Below, one piece after another: positions 1-8,442 of a stretch of DNA of 25,205 bases. Source of the DNA: CAZIHO01 sp964538875 (GTDB taxonomy: Bacteria > Pseudomonadota > Gammaproteobacteria > Chromatiales > Chromatiaceae); NCBI GenBank assembly GCA_964538875.1, contig CAZIHO010000043.1, positions 1 through 25,205 of the forward strand, written 5' to 3'. The translations under genes were made by a program, and so were the position numbers. Under the pieces are notes generated by a model. It ran no database searches, was not told the origin of the DNA, and was given only the letters and a program-made list of their open reading frames with translations. How positions within the stretch are numbered: the stretch's first letter is position 1; every line of letters starts with the position of its first letter.

Positions 1-90
1 CCCCAAGGTGCAGGCCAAGAATTCCGGGGGGCTAGCTGAGCTTGTCCCCCTGTAATCAGGATCTGGGCGGCGTCCGCGCCTCGGTGGTGG

Positions 91-118
91 TTGTCGGGCT
101 CAAAAAAAGGCTTATACT
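91..118 (+). promoter_or_regulatory. Probable sigma70 promoter of the tRNA-Leu gene
   Basis: A TTGTCG box at 91-96 is followed, after a 16-base spacer containing an A-run, by TATACT at 113-118. The second box matches the -10 consensus in five of six positions. Transcription would start near 125, leaving a leader of about 34 bases before the tRNA at 159. This is a consensus match made by eye. The position directly ahead of a tRNA gene that has its own terminator supports it. Confidence 0.5.
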
Positions 119-158
119 TAGCAGCTTCCATCGGCTGCCCTGGCAGCCCATTGAAACC

Positions 159-243
159 GGCGAGGTGGTGGAACCGGTAGACACACAGCACTCAAAATGC
201 TGCGCCGAAAGGTGTGCGGGTTCGACTCCCGCCCTCGCTACCA
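159..243 (+). tRNA. tRNA-Leu (anticodon CAA)
   Basis: An 85-base class II tRNA folds by eye. The 7-bp acceptor stem (159-165 with the bases before discriminator A240) opens with a G-U pair. The D arm contains GGTAGAC, and the anticodon stem is CAGCA/TGCTG with loop CTCAAAA, giving anticodon CAA. A long variable arm is followed by a 5-bp T stem around TTCGACT. The 3' CCA is encoded at 241-243. The long variable arm and CAA anticodon identify it as the leucine tRNA reading UUG. It has its own promoter and a strong terminator, so it is monocistronic. tRNA genes are frequent integration sites for genomic islands, and the defence locus starts about 420 bases downstream, but no integrase or duplicated 3' end was seen in this window. 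Confidence 0.95.
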
Positions 244-276
244 ATGACTAGTTTGAAGAAGTTCTAAGAAGTCCCT

Positions 277-304
277 AAGCCAGCCTAAAAGCTGGCTTTT
301 TTTT
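277..304 (+). terminator. Rho-independent terminator of tRNA-Leu
   Basis: A perfect 8-bp stem, AAGCCAGC (277-284) with GCTGGCTT (291-298), encloses a 6-base loop and runs directly into a T-tract ending at 304. It lies 34 bases after the tRNA CCA end and is a textbook intrinsic terminator. Confidence 0.9.
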
Positions 305-661
305 GCCTACCCGTCCGAAGTGGGATTTTTCGGCCTGTTAACCCGCCCGATGATCACCTCCTCCGGGACGCCATCATCGCCTACCACTTCGCCGTTTAGC
401 GAAGCAAATCCCGGTGGTTTGAGGGACCAGAAGTGCCGCTGAAACCTCGGGTACAGGGATCTGACACCCTGCCCCAAAATCGGGACCATATGCACCAATA
501 CCCCAGTAGCGCTATGCTGAGCCGGCTCGTCCTGAAAAATGTGCCTAGCGTTGGCGCCAGGAGGGGGCGATTGGGTTTCCGCTGATGGAGCCTGACCCCG
601 GACCCAGGCAAGGTCCACGCAAATTATCCGCATTGGCTAGCAAGGAACAATAAGTCCTAGC
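305..661. other. Intergenic region with no convincing gene upstream of pglW
   Basis: This is a 357-base stretch between the tRNA terminator and pglW. Open frames on the minus strand (about 108 and 71 codons) have no recognisable domain and are probably chance frames in GC-rich DNA. The region must carry the pglW promoter, but no convincing -35/-10 pair was found by eye. An AAGGAA sequence at 642-647 is the nearest purine-rich ribosome-binding candidate, about 14 bases before the pglW ATG, which is longer spacing than usual. Confidence 0.5.
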
Positions 662-3600
662 ATGGACAAACTATGGCAGCAGGTCACCCCTTCTGACTAC
701 GCCTGGGAACGCGAAGGACTCACCTTTATCAAGGAGCGCCTGCCGGACCACGACCCCTATCGGGTGTGGGCCAACTTCGAGTTTATCGCCACGGACGGGT
801 CCATCAACGAAGTGGACCTATTGGCACTCACCCCCAAGGGCTGTTTCCTGGTGGAGATCAAGTCCTGGCCCGGGGAGATCTCCGGAGATGCCGGGACCTG
901 GATTTGGTCCCACGGCGGCCGCCGCAGGATCGAGGACAACCCACGCCTCCTGACGGAACGCAAGGCCAAGAAACTCAAGTCCCTGCTACTGTCCCAGCGT
1001 GCCGCCAAGCGCGGCAAGGACCAGATACCCTACATCGAAACCCTGGTCTTTCTCTCCGCCCCAGGAGTCAAGAACGGGCTTGCGGGTCCCGCCCGCATCA
1101 ACGTCTACACCCGCGAGCACATCATGCAGGCGCTGATGGACCTGGAGACTGGGGGTCCCCGCCGCATCGACCGTCCCCTGGCCAGGATGCTCTCCCAGGC
1201 CATGGAAGAAGCCGGCATCAAGGAGTCGGCCCGCCTGCGCAAGGTCGGTCTCTATCGCCTAGGGCGTCTGCTGGACGAGGGAGACTACTTCCAGGAGTGG
1301 CTGGGTGAGCATCTGGAACTGTCCGGCGTGCGGCGGCGGATCCGGATTTACCTCGCCCAGGGGAAGCCGGAGGAAGAGGCCAAACGCCTGCGACGGGCCG
1401 CCGCCCTGGAGCTGCGGTTGCTGGAGGGAATCGAGCACCCGGGCATCCTGCGCGCATTGGAATACCAGCAGCACGACCAGGGTCCGGCCTTGGTCTACGA
1501 CTACGACCCCGCCGCAGAGCGCCTGGACCACTACCTGCTGCGCAAAACCGCCGGCCATCCCTTATCCCTGGACCTCGCCCTGACTTTGCTGCGCGACATC
1601 ACCGAAGTCGTCCGTTATGCCCACAATCGGCGCCTCTATCACCGCGCCTTGAGCCCCCAAAGCATCTATGTTCGGGAAGATTCCCAGGGCAAGCTCACCG
1701 TCAAGATCGGCAACTGGAGCACGGCGGAGCGTCAGGTCGAGTCCGAGTCCTCGCGCCTCTCCGCCCTCAGCCATCTGTCCCAGCTCGTCCAAGAAGAAGC
1801 CGGCCCCTACGTGGCTCTGGAGGCTCACTCCAATCCCCAGGCCGATGGCGCCTACCTGGACGTCTTCAGCCTTGGCGCCATTGCCTACCTCCTGTTCACC
1901 GGCAAACGCCCGGCGGAGTCCGATCTGGAGCTGCAAGACAAGCTGCGCCAAAACAAGGGCCTGCTGATCACCGACGCCTTGAACGGGGCCAGCCCCGCCC
2001 TTCAGGAGCTCATCCGTTACGCCACCCACCCGGACGTGACCGCCCGCCTCGAGTCGGCCGAGTCGTTCCTTGAATACCTGGCCCTAGCGGAAGAAGAACT
2101 GACCCGACCTGACAACCAGCGGGTCGACAACCCGGCGGAGGCTCGTTCAGGGGATTGTCTGGAGGGGGGGTATCTAGTCCAGAAGCGGCTGGGCCGCGGC
2201 GCCTGCGCGGTCACCTTCCTGGTGGAGAAGGACCACCGGCCCCTGGTGCTCAAGCTGGCTGCGGACCCCGGCCAGAACCGGCGTATCGAGGACGAGGGCC
2301 AGATCCTACAACAGCTGCGCCATCAGGCCATCATCGCCTGCCACAGCAGCCTACACCTGGGAGGCCACAGCGGGATCCTCATCGACTACGCCGCCGAGGG
2401 CACCCTTGCCCACCGACTGCGCGCCGACGGCCCGATGCAACTGGAACTGCTGGAACGCTTTGGCGACGACCTGCTCACCGCCCTCTGTCATTTAGAAGAG
2501 AAGGGTGTGGCCCATCGCGACATCAAGCCGGAGAACATCGGCTTGATGATGCAGGGCAGCCAGTTGCACCTGGTCCTGTTCGATTTTTCGTTGTCCCGGC
2601 TCCCGGCCGAGACCTTCACCGCCGGCACCGCCGCCTATCTGGACCCCTTCATCCGGGACCCCGGCCGTCGCCGCTGGGACGACTATGCCGAGCGCTTCGC
2701 CTGCGGCCTCACCCTCTACGAAATGACCACCGGCAACCTGCCGGCCTGGTCCACCGGGGAGGGTATGCCGGCCCTGATCGAAGGCGAGTTGGAGATCGAC
2801 ACCGGCAAGTTCGACCCGGCCCTGCGGGAGCCCATGGGGGCCTTTTTCCGCCAGGCCCTGGCCCGCGACGTCAAGCAGCGCTTCGACAACGCCGATGACA
2901 TGCGCCGCGCCTGGCGCCGTTTGTTCCCCGTCGCCGGCCTCCGCACCGACCATGGGATAACCGAGACCCAGGCGCAGCGATATCCCCTGGACCAGGTGGG
3001 GCTGGACACCCAGGTGGGGTTGCTGGAGCTTTCAGCCCAGGCCCTGGACACCTTGAGTCGGCGGGGTATCAACCGCGTTGACGAGCTGCTGCATCTGCCC
3101 CTCAACGAGCTGGTGCGCATGACCGGCGTGGGTACCAACACCCGGCGCGAGTTGTCCGCCCTGGTGCGGGCGCTGCGGGTCCGGTTTCCCCAGCCGCCGG
3201 AGACGGAGCTGGCCGTCGGCCCTCAGTCAGAACGGGGCGGCCGTGACAGCATCGACCAGTTGTTCCGCCAAATCTTTCCCGTCCGCACCCCGGACCCCCA
3301 GCGCAAACGCTTATTGGACGAGTGGCTCGGCCGCCTGGACCAGCCCCAGGCGCCCCTGGGTTTAGGCGCTGTCCACTGGCCCAGCCTGTCAGCCCTGTGC
3401 GGAGTGCTTGGCATGACCCGGGATGGGGCCCAGGACCTGCTGGACCGACTCATCGCCCAGTGGAGCAAGCTCCCGGCGGTCACCGCCCTGCGCAACGACC
3501 TGCTGGAGGTGCTGACGGACCAGGGTGGCGTCATGACCGCTGTGGAGCTGGCGGAGGCACTGTTGCTGCGCCGGGGCTCCACCCAGGAATCCCCCTGGCG

Positions 3601-4798
3601 CGAGCGCTGGGCCCAGGCGGTGTTACGGGCCGCGGTGGAGACAGAGTTAGCCCGCCAGGAGCCCCGCTGGGTCCTGCGCCGCAGCGGCAAGCGGGTATTG
3701 ATCGCCGACAACCGGACCGGACTCGGCGAGGAATGGACAGACTATGCGGACGCCCTGGGCCGCGTCGCCGACGAGTGCGCCCTCGAAGACCCCCTGTTGG
3801 CGCCCAACCGCGCCCTGGAAAAGGTGCGCGCCATCGTCCCGCCGGAGTCCTTCCACGAGTTGGGCAACCATCGTCTGCTGCGCTTGGCGGCAGCGGCCTC
3901 CCAGGAGGCGGCCTTGTCCAGCCGGGCCGAACTCTATCCCCGGCGCATGACGGCCCGGCGGGCCCTGCAACTGGGCCAGGGGGCCCTGCTGGGGGCCAGG
4001 GCCCTCACAGTGGGGGAGGTCCAGGACCGCATCCAGGGCCGCTATCCGGAGGCCGAGCCCCTACCCGGGCGCCCGGAGTTGGATGGCTGGATGCGGGAGT
4101 TGGACATTGGCTTCGAATGGGACCCCGGCTTCAGCCTCAACGGCGACCGGGGGGCCTACCGGCTCCCGCTCCACGGCCATGACACCCTGGTAGGGGCCAG
4201 CAGCCACCTCCCCACCAACGGCATCCAGGGGCCGGAGGATGACCCCGGCACCCGCAGCGACGAGCAGACCCTACGCCGGGCGGTGACGACGGCGGTGGCG
4301 GAACGGCGGTTCCTCGTCTTGGCCGTCCAGCCCCGGCGCATGATCGCCGCCGCCCAGCGTCTAGCGGAGGACTTCGGCCTCACCCCGGTCAGCTTCGATG
4401 CCCTGCTGCTGAGTCATCTGCACCGGGTCTGCGACGCCATGGCCAACCCCCCCGTGTGGGAAGTGGTGCTGCGTGCGGACGCCGCCGCTTTCGGCAGCCG
4501 GGACTGGCAGAACCTGCAACGCCTGGTGGCCCGGGCCTTGCCGGCCATGACCGAGGAACTGCTGGCCAGCGCCACCCCGGTGCTGCTGATGGACACCGGG
4601 CTGTTGGGCCGTTACCGGCTGGTCACGACCTGGCTCCAGCAATTACGCGACCGGCTGGCCGCCGGACCGGGGATGCAGGCCCTGTTGCTCCTGATCGCCG
4701 CCGACGGCCAGCAGGCTGGCGCCATGATCGACGGCATCCCGGTACCGGCGGGGGCTGGAGCCAAGGAATTTGCGAGAGTACCGCGGGGGTGGGTGTGA
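662..4798 (+). CDS. pglW: BREX-2 serine/threonine kinase PglW (NERD + tandem kinase domains)
   Basis: This 1378-residue protein is close to the 1400-1500 residues usual for PglW. It opens with a NERD nuclease-related domain (about residues 10-120) whose PD-(D/E)XK-like residues are visible as E50, D52, E65 and K67 (motifs EVD and VEIK). The first kinase-like domain (about 210-470) is degenerate: the HRD loop reads HRALSPQSI and DFG is replaced by GNW, so it is probably a pseudokinase. The second (about 500-760) looks active, with glycine loop LGRGACAV, HRDIKPEN (D620) and a DFS version of DFG (D641). Residues about 778-838 resemble the helix-hairpin-helix of the RNA polymerase alpha C-terminal domain (MTGVGTNTRREL). 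The C-terminal half is the long helical region typical of the family. In the Pgl system PglW is the essential kinase; its physiological target is not shown here. Normally pglX would follow directly, but three antisense genes intervene. The stop follows RGWV, near where the family ends. Confidence 0.93.
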   Translation: MDKLWQQVTPSDYAWEREGLTFIKERLPDHDPYRVWANFEFIATDGSINEVDLLALTPKGCFLVEIKSWPGEISGDAGTWIWSHGGRRRIEDNPRLLTERKAKKLKSLLLSQRAAKRGKDQIPYIETLVFLSAPGVKNGLAGPARINVYTREHIMQALMDLETGGPRRIDRPLARMLSQAMEEAGIKESARLRKVGLYRLGRLLDEGDYFQEWLGEHLELSGVRRRIRIYLAQGKPEEEAKRLRRAAALELRLLEGIEHPGILRALEYQQHDQGPALVYDYDPAAERLDHYLLRKTAGHPLSLDLALTLLRDITEVVRYAHNRRLYHRALSPQSIYVREDSQGKLTVKIGNWSTAERQVESESSRLSALSHLSQLVQEEAGPYVALEAHSNPQADGAYLDVFSLGAIAYLLFTGKRPAESDLELQDKLRQNKGLLITDALNGASPALQELIRYATHPDVTARLESAESFLEYLALAEEELTRPDNQRVDNPAEARSGDCLEGGYLVQKRLGRGACAVTFLVEKDHRPLVLKLAADPGQNRRIEDEGQILQQLRHQAIIACHSSLHLGGHSGILIDYAAEGTLAHRLRADGPMQLELLERFGDDLLTALCHLEEKGVAHRDIKPENIGLMMQGSQLHLVLFDFSLSRLPAETFTAGTAAYLDPFIRDPGRRRWDDYAERFACGLTLYEMTTGNLPAWSTGEGMPALIEGELEIDTGKFDPALREPMGAFFRQALARDVKQRFDNADDMRRAWRRLFPVAGLRTDHGITETQAQRYPLDQVGLDTQVGLLELSAQALDTLSRRGINRVDELLHLPLNELVRMTGVGTNTRRELSALVRALRVRFPQPPETELAVGPQSERGGRDSIDQLFRQIFPVRTPDPQRKRLLDEWLGRLDQPQAPLGLGAVHWPSLSALCGVLGMTRDGAQDLLDRLIAQWSKLPAVTALRNDLLEVLTDQGGVMTAVELAEALLLRRGSTQESPWRERWAQAVLRAAVETELARQEPRWVLRRSGKRVLIADNRTGLGEEWTDYADALGRVADECALEDPLLAPNRALEKVRAIVPPESFHELGNHRLLRLAAAASQEAALSSRAELYPRRMTARRALQLGQGALLGARALTVGEVQDRIQGRYPEAEPLPGRPELDGWMRELDIGFEWDPGFSLNGDRGAYRLPLHGHDTLVGASSHLPTNGIQGPEDDPGTRSDEQTLRRAVTTAVAERRFLVLAVQPRRMIAAAQRLAEDFGLTPVSFDALLLSHLHRVCDAMANPPVWEVVLRADAAAFGSRDWQNLQRLVARALPAMTEELLASATPVLLMDTGLLGRYRLVTTWLQQLRDRLAAGPGMQALLLLIAADGQQAGAMIDGIPVPAGAGAKEFARVPRGWV

Positions 4799-4819
4799 TG
4801 ACACACAGTTGTCTCGAAC

Positions 4820-4850
4820 CTGGTTTCATGCCCGCGCCACCGGAAACCAG
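4820..4850. terminator. Hairpin between convergent pglW and the cargo operon
   Basis: CTGGTTTC (4820-4827) and GAAACCAG (4843-4850) form a perfect 8-bp inverted repeat with a 15-base loop. It sits 21 bases after the pglW stop and about 50 bases after the end of the convergent cargo gene. It has no T-run, so a terminator role is suggested only by its position between converging genes. Confidence 0.3.
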
Positions 4851-4901
4851 CGCGGTCAGGCCCTGTTGCCGTTGGTTTTCGGTCTCACCTGTCCAGCCAC
4901 A

Positions 4902-6389
4902 TCATTCCACCGGCCGCACCCCGCCGCGGCGACCGAGGCCAAAGCCGACGCGATAGACGTCAGGGATGTTGATGCGCCCAGATGGCATGGGTTGAAAGAC
5001 CCCCAGGTCCGTCAGGTCATCCTTTACGCCATCTGCCCCCAGGGTCAGGCGACGCGGCGGTAAACGTACACGCGCTTGGTCAAGGCTGGCGGAGATGGCT
5101 CGGATGGTGGAGGCGTCCGCCCAACGTGATTTGATGTCGCCGAAATTCGTGGGTACGGAAAGGCCCTTGAGCGGATGCAGGAGGTGGGCGACCCAGGGAT
5201 AGTCTTCGCTGATTTCCTCCACACGGATGGTGGAGGCGCGCTGTACGCCGCGTTTGATGGCTTCGTAATGCAGGGCAAAGGCATAGTCGGGATACCTGCG
5301 ATGATAATCTTCGGAGACGTCGGCGGCCATCCGCACCGCAGCCACGAGACTGCGCGGACTGGTTTGTTGATTGGCATCGCCCAGGTGGTTGGGCAGCCAA
5401 GTGTAAGGAAACCCGCGACGGGCGTCGGTGCCCATCCAGGGGCCGGCAATGGCGTCGAATACCCGCCGCTGCAGCTCTTCGTCCAGGCGCATGGCGGTCG
5501 GCATCATCCAAACGCCATCGTTACGCTGTTCCCAGGCCTGACCAAAGCCGGTACGGCAGCCATCTCGGAACAGGGCACCGGAATCCGCATTGCCCAGGGA
5601 TTGCCACAGCAATCCATATAGCTCGCGGCGGGGCCAGGTCAGGCTCACAGCGCTGTCGATCACCTTCGAGGCATCGGGAAAGCTCTTGACCGCAGGATCT
5701 TCCAGCATGTCCGGACGGACGAATACCTTCGGACGCACGGCCTGATAAGATCGAAATTCTAGTAGTACCTGGAGCAGGCCGCGTAACAGATCGCGCAGCC
5801 GATCCCAATCGGAGGCGGTACGGTCGAGGGCGTCGAACAACACAAGATGCCGCACGCGCTGTTTGGCGAGGCGCTGATCCGCCCCGTACAAAGCCAGAGC
5901 GGTACGCTCGCTGTCGGCGACCAGCCAGTCGACCCGTTCCGACCAGCGGGAGAGTTCTGCGAAATCTGGCGCCTCTTTAGCAATTAAGACCTGTTTCGCG
6001 ATAATGGCGCGCCAGATCTGCCGCGGTTCGATGCCACGATCCATCAGCGCGGCGAAGGTATCCGGGTCCGGATAACCATGAGGGTTGGGGGCTTCGCCGA
6101 ATCCCGCGGTACACCGCGTTGCCTGATTGATGCCGATCCGTGGGGCCACCGCCTCGACCAGCGTTCTATGACGGTCATCCAGCAGCGCTTCCCACCAGAG
6201 GGTCTTGCCGGCCCCGCGGATCCCTTTTACCAAGACATTGTCCGGGTGCAGGGCCTTCACGTGGGCCAGTGGTACGTGGAGTTGTCCCAGTTCCGGCGGC
6301 AACACCCCGCGCCGCCGCGTATCCTCCGGCAGGGCCTCCATCAAGAGTTCGCGGGTCGTTTCCCGCGGAAAGATCGACTGGCTCACCAT
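4902..6389 (-). CDS. P-loop ATPase with LFDALDR Walker B, cargo operon gene 3
   Basis: This 495-residue protein is of unassigned function. A Walker A motif, GIRGAGKT, is at residues 56-63 after a short N-terminal region. A Walker B-like strand, LVLFDALDR, is at 182-190, where the hydrophobic strand ends in D-A-L-D rather than the usual D-E. Downstream, KVFVRPDML (about 221-229) resembles a sensor strand. The rest is a mixed helical region, and the protein ends at a glycine/arginine-rich tail. There is no transmembrane segment, nuclease motif or recognisable DNA-binding domain. The start ATG overlaps the stop of the preceding gene as ATGGTGA (6383-6389), so the two are translationally coupled and likely form a complex. 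It is the last gene of a three-gene minus-strand operon lodged inside a BREX-2 locus, facing pglW. It looks like a STAND/AAA-type regulatory or effector ATPase of a defence module, but that role is inferred from context. Confidence 0.85.
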   Translation of the reverse strand: MVSQSIFPRETTRELLMEALPEDTRRRGVLPPELGQLHVPLAHVKALHPDNVLVKGIRGAGKTLWWEALLDDRHRTLVEAVAPRIGINQATRCTAGFGEAPNPHGYPDPDTFAALMDRGIEPRQIWRAIIAKQVLIAKEAPDFAELSRWSERVDWLVADSERTALALYGADQRLAKQRVRHLVLFDALDRTASDWDRLRDLLRGLLQVLLEFRSYQAVRPKVFVRPDMLEDPAVKSFPDASKVIDSAVSLTWPRRELYGLLWQSLGNADSGALFRDGCRTGFGQAWEQRNDGVWMMPTAMRLDEELQRRVFDAIAGPWMGTDARRGFPYTWLPNHLGDANQQTSPRSLVAAVRMAADVSEDYHRRYPDYAFALHYEAIKRGVQRASTIRVEEISEDYPWVAHLLHPLKGLSVPTNFGDIKSRWADASTIRAISASLDQARVRLPPRRLTLGADGVKDDLTDLGVFQPMPSGRINIPDVYRVGFGLGRRGGVRPVE

Positions 6390-7699
6390 CGCAACGGCGC
6401 TCCGAGAATCAGTTCACCGGCGCGGTGGACAAAATCGCCGAAGCCGCCCTGTAACAATCCATCGTCCACTGCCTCGGGATGGCGCACCGGATCAAAGGCG
6501 AAAAAAGACCGATTCCAGTTAACGTGTAATAAGTCGTGCGGTGCGTCGGCAGCGTTGAGGTCGAACGAAAAGGGCTCTGCCTCGTCGGCCCCGGGTTCAT
6601 CGCCACCGGCAGGGTCGTAGATGTGGCTGGTGAACAAGTCATAGGCATGCTGACGGAAGTTGGCGAAATATTCGGGACGCCCGGTGTCCGGCACCAGTCC
6701 GGCCACCATCCGCAGGTTGCCGCGAAAACGTTCCAGCAGTCGCCGGTCCCGGCGCCAATGCTGGAACAGCAGCCGGAAGGCATCCCAGGTATAGGCCCCG
6801 TCCACTGCGAACAAAAACGCCAGGGCATCCAACCGGGTCACGGCCACTGCGGCGATGTCGTGCATGCCGGCGCGGCTATCGAGGAACACGACATCGGGTT
6901 TGAAGCGCGCCTCCAATGTATGCAGCATTTGGTAGACGCGCTCGCCAAAATGCAGCACCCCTCCGGCCGCCCGTAACTCGAGGTAGGCACGGGAGAGCTT
7001 GGCTAGGTAATCGCCCTCATCCCGTCCTGCCGCGGCCGCGACGAGAATTTCTCCGGCCTCGGCATCACCGGTGAGGGGGCTGGAGGCCACCATCCCTGCC
7101 GCCAGGGGTTCGTCTGCCTGACCGACGGCGCTTTCCACAAACCAGTCCGCCACGCCGAAGTCGGGGAGGCGCTCCTGGGGCAACAGCAAGCTGCCGATCC
7201 CGGGAGACTCCAGATCGAGGTCCACCACCAGCACCCGTTTGCCGATACGGGCGAGCCGCCACGCCAGAACCGCCAATGCCGTGGAGCGTCCGACGCCGCC
7301 CTTGAGACCGAAGAAGGTCACCCTTTGCGTCTGTCCATTGCCCGTCCCGGGGTCGATGGGAGCACGACTCCATTCCTGACCCATGACTTGCCGGTCCAGA
7401 AGAAAGATGTTCAGCCCGTTGGCGGCATGCAGATGCTGGCGATCCCGAGACTCGAACACCGCTTCGGGGGCAAACATCCTGTCGCCGAAGAGGAAGACGT
7501 TATCCTTTCCAGGGCCATATGCCGCTAAAGCATCATTGAAATCTCGAGCAAAGCTCCTGGGCAGTGACTCCGGTCTCGCGGCGACGGCGATCCGGATCCG
7601 GCCGTAGAGATCGCGGACCAGGGTCACCTCGTTGCCGAAGTGCTCGCCGGCTTCCGCGACCAGTTGGGTCGCTCGGGGCAGGACATCCGAAAATCGCAT
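6383..7699 (-). CDS. ParA/MinD-like ATPase with KGGVGR P-loop, cargo operon gene 2
   Basis: This 438-residue protein has a SIMIBI (ParA/MinD) ATPase core. The deviant Walker A is KGGVGRST at residues 133-140. The signature lysine K133 is kept, while the usual second lysine is arginine (R138). It is followed by VLVVDLDLESPGIG (about 156-169), the switch I/A' strand, and by VFLDSRAG (about 271-278) as the Walker B/switch II strand. Together these are typical of the KGGVGR-variant AAA/ParA ATPases seen in accessory regions. An N-terminal extension of about 125 residues precedes the ATPase and matches nothing I recognise. It starts 6 bases after the upstream gene's stop and its own stop overlaps the next start, so all three genes are coupled. 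ParA-type proteins usually act in DNA partitioning. Here there is no ParB or centromere-like repeat, so a conflict-system role is more likely, as inference. Confidence 0.9.
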   Translation of the reverse strand: MRFSDVLPRATQLVAEAGEHFGNEVTLVRDLYGRIRIAVAARPESLPRSFARDFNDALAAYGPGKDNVFLFGDRMFAPEAVFESRDRQHLHAANGLNIFLLDRQVMGQEWSRAPIDPGTGNGQTQRVTFFGLKGGVGRSTALAVLAWRLARIGKRVLVVDLDLESPGIGSLLLPQERLPDFGVADWFVESAVGQADEPLAAGMVASSPLTGDAEAGEILVAAAAGRDEGDYLAKLSRAYLELRAAGGVLHFGERVYQMLHTLEARFKPDVVFLDSRAGMHDIAAVAVTRLDALAFLFAVDGAYTWDAFRLLFQHWRRDRRLLERFRGNLRMVAGLVPDTGRPEYFANFRQHAYDLFTSHIYDPAGGDEPGADEAEPFSFDLNAADAPHDLLHVNWNRSFFAFDPVRHPEAVDDGLLQGGFGDFVHRAGELILGAPLRW

Positions 7700-7705
7700 G
7701 GGATC

Positions 7706-8140
7706 TCACCTGTCGGCTGCAACGATTCCATCCAGTATCGCTTCTTGCAGGCATCGGAGCATGGCATTTAGCTCTGCTTGGCGACCTAATGACCGGAACC
7801 TCCGCTCACTGAAGTGCCGCTGCGGGGTATAACGCTGGTTGATGCTCCAATCCTGGAACGGACGCTGGTTTGGCGGGAAAGGCACATAGGAGGCGCCTCC
7901 TGCTCCGCCGACGAATGCGCAATATTCATCCCAGATGGCATCGATATGGGCGCGATGCGCCGCCTCCATGAGGTCGCCCCGCCTCGATACCGGCGCCCCA
8001 AGGCCCAGCATGATACTTTTTAGAATACACTCCGCCGTAATGCCGTACAGATGATCGGCGTTGGCATGGCGTTCGTGCTGCAACAGGAGCCGGGCGTCCG
8101 CCAGATGACGGCCCACAGCATCAAGGAAATTCACGTCCAT
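7706..8140 (-). CDS. Small HEPN-like helical protein, cargo operon gene 1
   Basis: This 144-residue protein is predicted mainly helical. The N-terminal helix pair (residues about 5-48), with NADHLYGITAECILKSIM, resembles the alpha-helical HEPN fold (a helix with A-x-x-L, then an E-C-x-L-K helix). The catalytic R-x(4-6)-H ribonuclease motif of toxic HEPN proteins is not evident. Aromatic-rich segments PFPPNQRPFQDWSINQRY follow near residue 85-105. It is the first gene of the minus-strand trio. Its stop lies 6 bases before the ATPase start, so the next gene's ribosome-binding site lies within its 3' end. Its start is 302 bases from pglX, transcribed divergently. HEPN-like small proteins next to P-loop ATPases often act as adaptors or toxins in defence modules. 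The fold call is tentative, and I do not recognise a named family. Confidence 0.8.
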   Translation of the reverse strand: MDVNFLDAVGRHLADARLLLQHERHANADHLYGITAECILKSIMLGLGAPVSRRGDLMEAAHRAHIDAIWDEYCAFVGGAGGASYVPFPPNQRPFQDWSINQRYTPQRHFSERRFRSLGRQAELNAMLRCLQEAILDGIVAADR

Positions 8141-8349
8141 CGGTCATTGACTCACGGGTTGGCGCCTGCTGGCGTCGCTTGGCCAACAGACAACGAGGAT
8201 ACCACCGCGGGACCGAAAGTTACTCGCGTGTTTTGCCTGAAGCGTCCGCAGTGGGTGGGGCAACCGCCTGGGCCGGCCCGGTGGTTCGGAAAATGATGGT
8301 GATATACCTTGCGCGACCAGAGACCCGCCGCCGCGCCGCGGGACTACCG

Positions 8350-8428
8350 GGGCGACGCTCCAGCGTCGCACCCCCGCTCGGCGCGGGAGCGTCGGATACC
8401 CATTTCCGTGCTGGAGAGCGGGAGCCAT
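8350..8428. repeat. REP-like palindromic element in the divergent pglX upstream region
   Basis: GCGACGCT (8352-8359) and AGCGTCGC (8362-8369) form a perfect 8-bp hairpin with a 2-base loop. Imperfect GC-rich palindromes follow (the CGCTCGGCGCGGGAGCG region, then TTCCGTGCTGGAGAGCGGGA). This series of hairpins resembles the short dispersed extragenic palindromes of many gammaproteobacterial genomes. The element occupies the last part of the 302-base intergenic region between the cargo operon start (8140) and pglX (8443). The rest of that region (8141-8349) holds no gene, but should contain the divergent promoters. No clear -35/-10 pair was found, only a TATACC at 8303. Whether the repeat is dispersed cannot be seen from one copy. 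Confidence 0.5.
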
Positions 8429-8442
8429 AGGCCCGTGCCGCC

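Noticed and set aside
307..633. Minus-strand open frame of 108 codons before pglW
   Set aside because: No recognisable domain, poor start context and composition consistent with a chance frame.
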